A stretch of 64,000 bases of DNA, taken from the NCBI GenBank assembly GCA_964035575.1, contig OZ037847.1, positions 806,001 through 870,000 on the forward strand. Direction: 5' to 3'. The position numbers were made by a program, and so were the translations under genes. The DNA is from Rhynchopus sp. YZ270_cl-10. Its lineage: Eukaryota; Euglenozoa; Diplonemea; Diplonemida; Diplonemidae. Positions 49,887 to 58,910 of the stretch are shown here, piece after piece (the stretch's first letter is position 1; each line of letters starts with the position of its first letter). A model generated the notes under the pieces. It was not told where the DNA came from, did no database searches, and worked only from the letters and a program-made list of their open reading frames with translations.

Positions 49887-51992
49887 TCACGGATCAGAGA
49901 TGTCAAATATGGAGTTCATCGCCAGGAAAAAGAACAACAGACCTGTGGGTTTTTTTTTGTAATTGATAAGACACAGACCTACGTCAAGTAGGTTGCATTA
50001 CTGTACTAACCCGGAACTGTGGTATTGTTGAAATGTGTACATTGTTTCAGACACCACGTCCAAGGTGCGGTCTTTTAGCCGGATAACAGCGGGATAGCAG
50101 CGGGATAATAGCAATTTTTGAGCGACTTAAATTTTGGCCGGAAGCCGAAACTTTGAAATTTAGGAGTGGATAATAGGTCCACCCCCCTTTATAGGGGGGT
50201 TTTTACCTGTGCTTGAACTACAGTGGTACCAGGATTGGTTTATACATGTCCAACCTAAACATACCTGCAACGAAGTGCTGTTTCAATGCAGTTCTGTTAC
50301 GAAGCAGTAATGTGCTATGCGATATCACACAAGCGATAGAAGTGCAGTACAACTGAGGAAAATGATTAAGATAGTATTTTCAATCGAAAGATGGAGTTTT
50401 GACCACCAGCGTCTGAGGATAATGAAAAATAAAGGTCGGTAAGATGATATCAAGCCTCGTCAGGATTGTCACCATTAAATAATGAATGAGAAGCCACGCT
50501 GCCACGGCAGCCCAAAGTCATGAGGAAAAAACATAACTTTTCCTCTATCTCCGGTTGTATACCTGGGCAATCAGAGCACCGTGCATGACTGCATGGAACT
50601 CTACAGTGCATGTCAATGCAATGATACCAATCTGGGACGACCCACCCCATTCCGCAACCAGCACTGTCATAAACGACTGGTACACACTCAAAGGACCATC
50701 AGCAGCTCCTGCATCCTCTTCCTGTGCATTTATCAATGTTGTGGTGATTGCTATTGTCAGAGATATTTCCGTATGTGGTAATGTATTTTGGGAACTGTGG
50801 GACACCTGGTGTTTTCCCCCCCTGGTACCCGTGTTAAGTGCAGTGACAGCAAAATTTGCCTCCTGTTCACACATCCCCAATATCGCCATACCGTCTGCTT
50901 TTCTTCGCAGTCAATGTAAGCCATGAGATATTCCTCTCGCCGGTCCTCCTGCTCCCTTCCAGCCACACTGTAACTCTTGTGCACCTGCACCAACCCAGCA
51001 AGAGTGCAAGCGATGGCAGCAAACACTTTGTAGATGACTGGAACAAACAGGTTTGAGTCGGGAAGTATATGACCCAACAGCGCAGAGACCCCTGCAATAA
51101 AAAACTGTGCTGCTAATGCTCCAATAAAGATGGAAGTGGTAGCCCTGGGGTGGATCGAGCACAGAACGCTTGCTGTGCAGAACGCATAGTTCCCCATTCC
51201 AGTCGCAATCACAACAACTGTCGCAACAATGACAGATTCGGGAACCCCACATTTGATCACTGGTTGTGCTGGAGCGACAGCGCCCGCCTCAACAACGACA
51301 GATGTGGCGGCCGCCTTCTCAGTAAGCTTAAAGACTTGATTCGCAAAGGGCCCCCCGCACATTGCAGCCTCGTCTCCTGCACATGGCTTCGTACATTTAG
51401 TGCTCTCGCCATAAGTTTTCCCGACATCGCTACCACAAAAACACTGGTTACTATCTTGAAGAGCCATGTACGGTTTGGCTTGCTTCTGACAATGCTCTGC
51501 ACACATCATGTAGGTCATAGAGCTGTCCTCGAAGAGTGAATCCTTGTCAAACGCTCGCCCGGGGCTTTTGTCTTTGAAGCAGCCGATGGCGGTCCATGAT
51601 ACTTGGTCAGCCTTTACAACTCCTTCGCGGGTGTCTGTGGCACTCGCGGTGGTGGAGTAGACTGCGAGCTCTCGAGCACCCCCACATTTTCCCTTGTTGT
51701 CGGGGGTGGCCCCGTTGTGGCACGTCTTGTCGCAGTTGTTACTGTTTCCGTGTTTCCCGTACGAATCCCCGCACCAGCATTCCGTCCCCGCCTTCAACCC
51801 GAAGTACTTGTAAGGCCCGCTCGCCATCACACCGCAATGTGTCTCACAGAACTTCAAACTCATCCCATCGGGTAGGACCTTGGTTTCTGCGATAAACTCT
51901 GGGTCCGCCGAATCATCGAAATAGCATCCCACAAAAACACTCTCAGCATACGCATACGAAACAACGGCAGCAAGAACAGCCACACATTTCAT
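49887..51992 (-). CDS. WSC-WSC-GDT1 (TMEM165/UPF0016) fusion protein, four exons
   Basis: Exons: 50892-51992, 50563-50721, 50265-50352 and 49887-49942, phases 0, 0, 1, giving exactly 468 codons. Introns: 170, 210 and 322 bases, starting GTATGG, GTATAC, GTATGT and ending CACAG, CTCAG, CACAG. Residues 1-16 are a signal peptide. WSC domains lie at about 19-115 and 134-223, each with the Cys pattern and CWCG/CFCG core. Then a GDT1-type six-helix domain follows: helices near 252-275, 286-307 and 315-338, a charged loop, AEWGGSSQIGIIALT (391-396 motif), then VMHGALIAQLYCTSIACVIS and the last helix GLLFFLAMN. GDT1 proteins exchange Mn2+/Ca2+ for H+ in Golgi and plastids using two E-x-G-D-K/R-T/S motifs. 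Here these read GMGNYA (265-270) and EWGGSS: both Asp and one Glu are gone. It may be an altered transporter or a sensor. Confidence 0.85.
49962..50005 (-). repeat. Stem-loop motif in WSC-GDT1 intron 3
   Basis: GATAAGACACAGACCTACGT, then CAAGTAGGTTGCATTACTGT; the CCTAC/GTAGG arms pair. It is just upstream (sense strand) of the T tract and the CCCACAG acceptor. It is the most diverged intron copy. Confidence 0.4.
50072..50190. mobile_element. One-ended relative of the mariner-type miniature element
   Basis: AAATTTAGGAGTGGATAATA and GGTCCACCCCCCTTTA match the right end of the element at 25,945-26,281 in order, and a TA follows. The left end is not recognisable. It sits wholly inside intron 3 of the WSC-GDT1 gene. 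Confidence 0.4.
50439..50475 (-). repeat. Stem-loop motif, CTAAGCCTC variant, in WSC-GDT1 intron 2
   Basis: GTAAGATGATATCAAGCCTC, then GTCAGGATTGTCACCAT. In the sense direction it is about 85 bases before the TTTCCTCAG acceptor. Confidence 0.65.
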
Positions 51993-52556
51993 ATCTGTCT
52001 TCTGCTGTGCAAAGCGTGGGGGTAAAAGGGTGGTTGAGTGAACAAAAATGAACAGGGCTGTTTACATATGGTGCACCTCAAGCCCCAACAAGGTGTAAAA
52101 ATCTGTACGTTCTGATTGAATAGAGATTGCTCATCCGCAGTCGCAACAAGCGACACACAAGAGGGTTGGGATCATGGACGAGATGGGTGGGTCAGCAGAA
52201 TTGGAATACTGGAGTAGATCTGAGTAAAAAGTGGAGTAGGGGGCAGGAGGGTGTTTTGTCGTGTCGTTGGGTGGGGTGGGGAAGCGATCCGGCAAGAGGA
52301 AGAATTCCGGTACGCTGTTGTATTGTTTTGTTTTGAAAACTTGGTAGTATTAGTGTAGACACCCGAGAATGAACTCCACTATACAAAACGCTTTGTTTTG
52401 TCTTGTTTTTTTTGTTGTCGCAACTTTGTTCGTTCTCTAGTACATTATGGTGTTGCTTTTGTTGTCCTCGTGTGAACCTCCAGGGTGGTTCATTTATAAG
52501 AACACTTTTGTGACTGGGAATACACCGGACCACGAAACACCCGACAAGCGAGGTGT
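51993..52556. other. Spacer with one stem-loop motif
   Basis: No gene is supported. AGTGTAG-type motif at 52,333. Confidence 0.5.
52333..52380 (+). repeat. Stem-loop motif, AGTGTAG variant
   Basis: TTTTGAAAACTTGGTAGTAT, then TAGTGTAGACACCCGAGAAT and CTCCAC. Its left half matches 2351 almost base for base. Confidence 0.55.
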
Positions 52557-53529
52557 TCATTCATCGTCGTCGTCGTCGTCGTCGTCCTCTTCCTCTTCTT
52601 CACCATACTTCAACATTTCAGATTCGTACACAGTATGGAATCTGTGGGGAGAAAGGGGACATCACATAAATTTAACTAAGAAATGATTGTGGCGTACATA
52701 CGTTCATGTACACACAGGTAAGAGAGAGCGGGGAAAGGAGAAACTATACAATATCATCCGCCAACTGATCTTGATAACAATAAAAATAACATTGATTTTC
52801 GCTGAGCGCAGCCAAATAGGGGTAAAAATCTGTTTGGCGCAAGGTGAAGGGATTCAAGTGGAAATACTGTTATACAAGCTCTGGCCGTTGGCCTTATTTT
52901 TGTGTAGTTTCTTAATACACTACGCGTTAGGGGAAAAAAAAGGTAGGTGTGAACGACCGGCCAGGTGATCTGCTCAAAAATGTAACCACGTTTGTTTTGT
53001 TTGCCCCTTTTTATTTTCAAGAGAAAAGGCTGAAAAGCAACAGAAGTTGGCGACATACATCATAAGCCATGCAGTGGCGAACAGAGTTATCGATATTGTA
53101 ACAAAAACGCGATCTGTTGTTGGTTTAAAAAAATTGGGAAGAGTGAGTGACACAAGTTGGTAAACACCTCAGTGTAGTAATGGTTTGCGACTTGTGGCGC
53201 GCACGAATAAGCTTACTTCATATCGCCAAGAACTAATAAACAAATGCAAAAGAAAAAGAAAAGAAGGACAAAAAAAAAAAAGGGAGAGGAGCAAAAAATG
53301 ATCTAGGACAGTTTGGATTAGCAATCAATAACATACTGGATCCGATGTTCACACTGTTTGCTGCTTGAATTACATGCTGCACTTGCTCAGCTGGCTGTAG
53401 CACCTCCTCAATGTTTGCTTCACTATATGTGGCCCGTTTCTTTGGAATGAATTGGGCACTACTCCGCACTCGTCGGGCCTGCATTCCAACAGCCGGATAC
53501 TTCACGTTTGCTACATGTCTTAACAACAT
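52557..53529 (-). CDS. Small membrane protein with mitochondrial presequence and acidic tail, three exons
   Basis: Exons: 53337-53529, 53059-53113 and 52557-52641, phases 1 and 2, totalling exactly 111 codons (110 residues). Introns of 223 and 417 bases start GTATGT and end AACAACAG and CCCCACAG. The N-terminus (MLLRHVANVKYPAVGMQARR) is Arg-rich with no acids, like a mitochondrial presequence. A soluble helix follows, then one membrane helix (VFVTISITLFATAWLMIFH), then YESEMLKYGEE and a run of Glu and Asp encoded by a GAC/GTC microsatellite. Presequence, single helix and acidic tail fit a small respiratory-chain subunit; complex I NDUFB2 has a similar layout, but no motif proves it. An alternative end after exon 1 (a 20-base exon ending at 53,213) is possible. 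Intron 1 carries a TTGAAAGTGC-type motif. Confidence 0.6.
52563..52600. repeat. Coding (CGT)n microsatellite
   Basis: CGT/CCT triplets on the plus strand encode the Asp/Glu tail of the small membrane protein. Confidence 0.8.
53155..53192 (-). repeat. Stem-loop motif, TTGAAAGTGC variant, in an intron
   Basis: AGTTGGTAAACACCTCAGTG, then TAGTAATGGTTTGCGACT. In the sense direction it precedes the AACAACAG acceptor by about 40 bases. Confidence 0.5.
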
Positions 53530-54250
53530 TACAAGGGGTGGAGAGTTGGGCGGCCGTGTACTGTGTGTTGAGCACACCCAATGCGAGGCGGAAATTGTGT
53601 ACTGTGAGTGTTGTGGATGATTCACCTTCTTGGGAGGAAAAAGGGGGCAAAGGGGGAGAATGGTGGCACCTGAAGATGCGCTTTTTAGGTCATGACATTG
53701 CTTAACACTATGTGTTAAGGTTGCTTCGTCACCACACACCTTCTCGCGAATAAGTTCGTAATTTTAAGCGAAAAATTTTGACATGTTGCGTACCGTGGCT
53801 TCGCCAGGGACCTTTGTTGTTATAAATGTACTGAGCTTACTGATAAGACAGGTGTGATATCCACTACGGCTTGTGAGTCACCAGTGGCTACAAAGCTACC
53901 AATGCTGCTTGTGTGTGGGACAGGCGGAGTTTCTTGGCTGACCGAGTTTTCAAAAATGACCAAAACCTGTATAAACCCCTGAGATCTTCTCCCTGTGATG
54001 TGCTACACCCGCGCTCGCGAAGCGCCCGCCGGCTCGGGGAGATCAGTTTTGATATTATTTTTTTTTACTTCGACAAAACTGTGGACAGACTTCGTCGATG
54101 GTTGAAGGCCCTGGTTGGCAAGAGAAACAGCTGCAAACCCTTTCAAAACCTCAATACAGTCTTTCACCATTTCCGTGTAAAACATCTCACCACAACAGTT
54201 CTTCTAGGTTCTATGGGGAGAGCACCAGATAACACAATATTTCCGAATCG
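53530..54250. other. Transposon remnants
   Basis: A 60-base match (inverted) to the transposon at 18,630-19,098 lies at 53,757-53,820, and its end sequence CCTGTATAAACCCCTG at 53,968-53,983. The other end is not found. A 19-bp palindrome, CTTAACACTATGTGTTAAG, lies at about 53,701. Confidence 0.5.
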
Positions 54251-54410
54251 CTAACGGTTGTGGGGAGGTAAACACGCTTGTGGGGTATCACAACCCGACG
54301 CGGGCCACGAACAGCGGTTCACACGTGCACATTTTAGTGCCACTAAACCCACTTTTTCGAATACAAAATGGTTATTTCCCGCCCTCCCGCCAAAGCCCGA
54401 GGGACCCCGG

Positions 54411-54466
54411 AGGAAGGTCAGGGGAGGCCGAGGGCCCGAAGGGCCCGAGGGCCCCCTGACCTTCCG
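54411..54466. repeat. GC-rich perfect-armed hairpin
   Basis: GGAAGGTCAGGGG and its inverse CCCCTGACCTTCC flank nested GGGCCC palindromes. Confidence 0.75.
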
Positions 54467-54777
54467 ACGGAGGTCGCGAGGGCGGCGGGAGGGCGGGATG
54501 TAGCTTTGTGACCCGACCAGGTGGCTTTCCGTGCCCGACCAACTTTGTGGTTTTTTGTGTATAAAACGTGTACATGGCCTAGCACGTATATGGCCACCAA
54601 ACATGGCAGACCCCCACACAAACGACTCTTGTGCACCAAATACGCGCGATTTGCCCCGGAAGGTCGCACATGGGACCAGTTCGGGCGTATTTCGACCTCT
54701 ACAACCGGTTTTCGCAGAGGAAAAAAATCCGGTTTTCAAGGGATCCCTTGAAAAATGGCGGGGTCCCTTGAAAAATT

Positions 54778-54862
54778 CCTTAACACTCAGTGTTAAGGTC
54801 TTTAAGGTTGCTGATCACCCCACCCTCCCCGCGCGGGGTGGGTTTCGGCCATTTTTTTTCAG
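54778..54862. repeat. Direct repeat copy A with 21-bp palindrome
   Basis: CCTTAACACTCAGTGTTAAGG, then TCTTTAAGGTTGCTGATCAC and ending GGTGGGTTTCGGCCATTT. The same order, same strand, occurs at 55,862-55,975. Confidence 0.8.
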
Positions 54863-55407
54863 GTCCCTAAACCGTCAAAGAGGTCAAAAAAGTGGATTCT
54901 TGGGAAGATAGGAGGTTTTTTTTAGGGTTTGCAAATGAGAAAGACCTCCAAACCCTGACAGACCCTGAAACCAGGGTGTCGCGAGTACCCCTTTTTTACA
55001 CGTGTTTCTTAAGGGTTCTTAAGGGTTCTACAGGCAAAACAGGCCTTTTGGCCAAAAACCCGGTTTTTCAGGCAGGTAACCGGGTTTCCGGCTTGGGAAA
55101 CGTGCCAGCGAGCTGTGAGAACCATGCGTGGGGGTTTGTAACCACTCGTTGCGTTGGTTGCGTTGCCTTCGTTGCGTACACATCGCTACGTACACACCGG
55201 TTACGTTGTGTTGCATGCGTTGCGTTCGTTACGTACAGAGCGCAACGAACAGAACGGTTGCGTTGCGTCGGTTGCATTCGTTCACATCGTTCCGATCTGA
55301 ACAGAACGATGTGAACGAAAGAAACGTATCGCATCGGTTGTGTTGGTTGGTTTGTGTGCGTTGCAAATCTTTCATACATCAACCACACCAGCCAGTGAGT
55401 GTTAAGC

Positions 55408-55793
55408 AAGGCTCTGATGAGGCCCAGGCCTCCCGGCCGGGAGGCCCGGCCTCCCAGGCCTCCCGGCCTCCCAAAAAAAAAATTTTTTTTCCGGTGACAT
55501 CTGCGGAACTTTTTTTTTTTTTTTCCTTAGGAAAAATTTTCGGGTACTTAGCAAAATTCGGCAAAAAAATATGGATTTTGCTTACGTCGCTACTGGACCG
55601 TCTGTGGTGGTTTTTTTTGGATTTTTTTTTTTGGATTTTTTTTTCCGAAATCGCCCGCTCCCAAAAAAAAATTTTTTTTTTTTTTTTGGTGAAAAATTTT
55701 GTGATGTCGAAAAAAAAAAATTTTTTTTGGGAGGCCGGGAGGCCTGGGAGGCCGGGCCTCCCGGCCGGGAGGCCTGGGCCTCATCAGAGCCTT
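55408..55793. mobile_element. MULE-like miniature transposon, 386 bp
   Basis: The ends AAGGCTCTGATGAGGCCCAG and exact inverse, extending through GGCCTCCCGGCC palindromes for about 70 bases. The flanks GTGTTAAGC and GTGTTAAGG are 9-bp repeats with one mismatch. Removing it restores the match between the arms of the surrounding foldback, which confirms the insertion. Its core (about 55,500-55,720) is shared with the element at 58,280-58,685. Confidence 0.8.
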
Positions 55794-55861
55794 GTGTTAA
55801 GGATTGCCAAAAAAAACTAAATTGGCGGGAGGGTACGGAAAGCCACCGGGAGCGTTACAAT

Positions 55862-55975
55862 TCCTTAACACTCGGTGTTAAGGTCTTTAAGGTTGCTGAT
55901 CACCCCACCCACCCCTTAATACCCCCTCTAAGGCACCCCCCCGGTCCCCCCCCCGGGGTGGGTTTCGGCCATTTA
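55862..55975. repeat. Direct repeat copy B with 21-bp palindrome
   Basis: As copy A but with about 30 extra C-rich bases before GGGGTGGGTTTCGGCC. It occupies the centre of the foldback. Confidence 0.8.
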
Positions 55976-56129
55976 GTTTTTTTTTGGCAATCCTTAACAC
56001 TCACTGGCTGGTGTGGTTGATGTATGAAAGGTTTGCAACGCACACAAACCAACACAAACGATGCGATACGTTTCTTGCGTTCACATCGTTCTGTTCAGAT
56101 CGGAACGATGTGAACGGAACGAATGAAAC

Positions 56130-56400
56130 CGACGCAACGCAACGCATCGAACGTAACCAACCGAACACAACCAACGCAACGCAACCGTTCTGTACGTTGC
56201 GCTCTGGATATAACGATCTCTACATAACCAACGCAACGCATGCAACGCACCGTTACCGCTGTGTACGTTACGATCTGTATGCAACGAACGCAACGTAACG
56301 GATGCAACGTATGCAACGCAACGAAACCGATGTGTACGTAACGATCGGAACGCAACGAACGTTACGAACCAAACACAACCAACGCAACCGCTCTGTACGT
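56130..56400. repeat. Degenerate ACG-rich tandem
   Basis: Words such as CGCAACGCA, AACGNAACG and GTACGTTGCGCTCTG repeat irregularly. It has no counterpart of equal length in the left arm. A related stretch lies at 2640-2760. Confidence 0.65.
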
Positions 56401-57244
56401 TGCGCTCTGTACGTAACGATCTCTACACAACGAACGCAACGCATGCAACACAACGTAACCGGTGTGTACGTAGCGATGTGTACGCAACGAAGGCAACGCA
56501 ACCAACGCAACGAGTGGTTACAAACCCCCACGCATGGTTCTCACAGCTCGCTGGCACGTTTCCCAAGCCGCAAACCCGGTTACCTGCCTGAAAACCCGCG
56601 TTTTTGGCCAAAACGCCTGTTTTGCCTGTAGAACCCTGTAGAAGCCTTAAGAAACACGTGTAAAAAAGGGGTACTCGCGACACCCTGGTTTCAGGGTCTG
56701 TCAGGGTTTGGAGGTCTTTGCTTCAGAGAAAGTCTCCTAAAAACCTCCTATCTTCCCAAGAATCCACTTTTTTGACCTCTTTGGACGTTTGTTTCCCTAG
56801 GGAGGGTCAAAAAGACCCTCCCGCCAGCTACTTTACACGCCCGCCGGGAGGGTCAAACCCACCCGGCGGGAGGGTAAACCTGGCGGGAGGGTCCGGACCC
56901 TCCCGCCAGCTTTGTAACCCTCCAGAGGTCTCAAGGGATTCCCTTGAGAGCTAAGAGGATTCCCTTGAGAGCACCAAAAATTCCCGCGAGAGAATGTGCG
57001 TTTTGGTTACTGAAACCGGCCAAAAACTTTTTAAAACGGCCCACAACCTGGTTTCTGCGACTCGAAAAGCGTATTCGCATGCTTGTGGGCGTCCGTGGGC
57101 CACAAACGATGGTACCCATATGGGCCGAAAAACCTACGTGTTTGTACACAAAACACCACAAAAGCGCTTGTTTGCAGGCAGTTCGGGTAGAAAACGACCT
57201 CGTCGGGTCACAAAGCTACATCCCTCCCTCCCTGGCCCTCGGGC

Positions 57245-57380
57245 TGCCCTTTCGGGACAAGGCTACCAATCCGACTTGAACCGACCCGGCCGGTTGGGTA
57301 TGGTTTTGGGTAGGGTGGCGGGTCGGTTTGGGTCGGTTTGGGTCGGTTTTTGGGTCGGTTTGGGTCGGTTTCAGACCCAA
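57245..57380. repeat. Short GGGTCGGTTT tandem, related to the satellite
   Basis: Five GGGTCGGTTT units. Next to them, inverted, is AAGTCGGATTGGTAGCCTTG, a phrase of the 229-bp satellite. Confidence 0.7.
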
Positions 57381-57450
57381 ATTTTTTTTTTTCGACAACT
57401 ACTTTTTGGGCCAAAAAAAAAAAAAAATTTTTTTTTTTCCGGCCTGAGAT

Positions 57451-58010
57451 TGGGTCCTGGGGCACCGAAAAATGCAAAAAAAGGCAAAATTTTGATGTTT
57501 TGACGATCTGGGGTTATACCATATGCACTGCTACAGGGGCCCACAATTTGGACTTTTCCTTAGCAAATTCCTTCACAAAAATTTTTTTTTTCGATTTTGG
57601 CAAAGGCAAATCTCAGGCAAAAAAAATTCACCCCTGATAGTGGGTCCTTGGGTGTCCAAAGATGCAAAAAACACCAAAATTTTGATGTTTTGACCATCTA
57701 GAATTTATTCCACGGCCATTTTGTGTGTATACTGTACGTTCAGTATGGCCAGCGCCTTAGCAAAAAATCAAAAAATCACAAAAAAAAAATTTTTTTTTTC
57801 GGGAAAATTTTGACCACTGAGGTGGGTCTTTGGGCACCAAAAAACGCAAAAAAATGCAAAAATCGGGTGTTTTGACCATCTGTGGTTACACAAAACACAC
57901 TTCTGTGTACAAGCCTACACCAATACAGTGGTTATACAAGGCGATTTTTGACCAAAAAAAAAATTTTTTTTTCGACCAAAATCGGGCGTGGTGCCCCATA
58001 AAATGACCCA
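57451..58010. repeat. Degenerate tandem of about 185 bp, three units
   Basis: Units begin at about 57,451, 57,641 and 57,823 with TGGGTC(C/T)T; each contains TGTTTTGACSATCT and an A/T-run switch. They differ by many changes, so they are older than the satellite to the right. Confidence 0.65.
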
Positions 58011-58279
58011 AAAAATCCAATGAAAACCTTCGATTGGGCAAATCATGAAAAAAATTTTTAAGTCAAATTTTCAACCAAAATACGGTCATTTGTTCACACC
58101 CTGATTCTACGTCATGCTAGCTTCCTGTGCAGAACTCCAGCAATTCACCAATGCCGGCATCTATCTTTCCATCATCACCATTGGACTTCGTGTGTTACCA
58201 ACGTACTCCAGAAATGACGTGCTGTCACACTCCAACCAGAGTATCAAACCCGTACGAACATAACGAAGATGCACGAGCC

Positions 58280-58685
58280 AGTGCTACCAACGCGACAAGT
58301 CGCGCGCGACTCGCGACAAACCACCCGCGACAGCGCGACAAAATGAGTTGTCGCAAAAATCGAAAAATTTTTTTTTCCATTTTGAGACACTTTTTTTTTT
58401 TTTTTTGTTAGGAAAAATCGCGTTTTTTCCGGGTACTTAGCAAAATTTTGGTCAAAAAATGATGGCTTTTGCTTACGTCGCTACTGTACCGTCTGCGATG
58501 GTTTTTTCTGGATTTTTTTTTTTGGATTTTTTTTTCCAAAATCGCCCACACCCAAAAAAAAAAATTTGTTTTTTTTTTGGTGAAAATTTTTGTGATGTCG
58601 AAAAAAAAAATTTTTTTTGGGCGCGACAGCGCGACAAGTGGCACTTTGTCGCGCGACTAGAATCTCTTGTCGCGTTGGTAGCACT
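58280..58685. mobile_element. MULE-like miniature transposon, 406 bp
   Basis: The ends AGTGCTACCAACGCGACAAG and its inverse, flanked by a perfect 9-bp direct repeat, GCACGAGCC (58,271-58,279 and 58,686-58,694). Inner arms repeat CGCGACA words. The core, from about 58,455, matches the core of 55,408-55,793 (TTTTGCTTACGTCGCTACTG and on) while the ends differ. Confidence 0.88.
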
Positions 58686-58694
58686 GCACGAGCC

Positions 58695-58910
58695 CACCCA
58701 AACGCAGAGGGTCTCGCCGAAGGCGGACCAGCTAGCCCAAGCCGGACGAGCGTGCCTCATAAAGCCCACCAGCTCCAGTCTGACGGGGAACTTCCAGCCT
58801 CTCAGCCCAGAGGAAGAACCTGGCCACCGGAGGGCCCTAACGGCCCGACGAGTAGGCGCCCCATAGGGCGCTGGGGCCAAGGGACTTAAGTCGCCCTAAC
58901 GGCGACTTAA
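58695..58910. other. GC-rich segment before the satellite
   Basis: High GC, with a hairpin GACTTAAGTCGCC...GGCGACTTA at 58,883-58,910 touching the first satellite unit. The frame is open, but no protein family is recognised. Confidence 0.4.

Larger units (their letters stand above)
54480..57237. mobile_element. Large nested foldback element, about 2.8 kb
   Basis: The left end GGGATGTAGCTTTGTGACCC and its inverse at about 57,212-57,231 begin the outer arms, which match imperfectly for about 170 bases. A stronger inner pair runs 54,870-55,407 (resuming at 55,803-55,825) against 55,974-56,790, with blocks of near identity (for example GCAACGAGTGGTTACAAAC inverted, and the AGAGGTCAAAAAAGTGG end). 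The right arm is about 260 bases longer because a degenerate ACG-rich tandem has expanded. A 386-bp miniature transposon splits the left arm. No transposase frame is seen. Confidence 0.7.

Noticed and set aside
55128-55820. 230-residue open frame in the foldback
   Set aside because: It crosses repeat arms and a miniature transposon boundary and is rich in Phe/Lys from homopolymers. Not a gene.
58127-58889. Open frames on either side of the miniature transposon at 58.3 kb
   Set aside because: The flanking GC-rich DNA stays open but matches no family I know. Calling a broken gene would be a guess.
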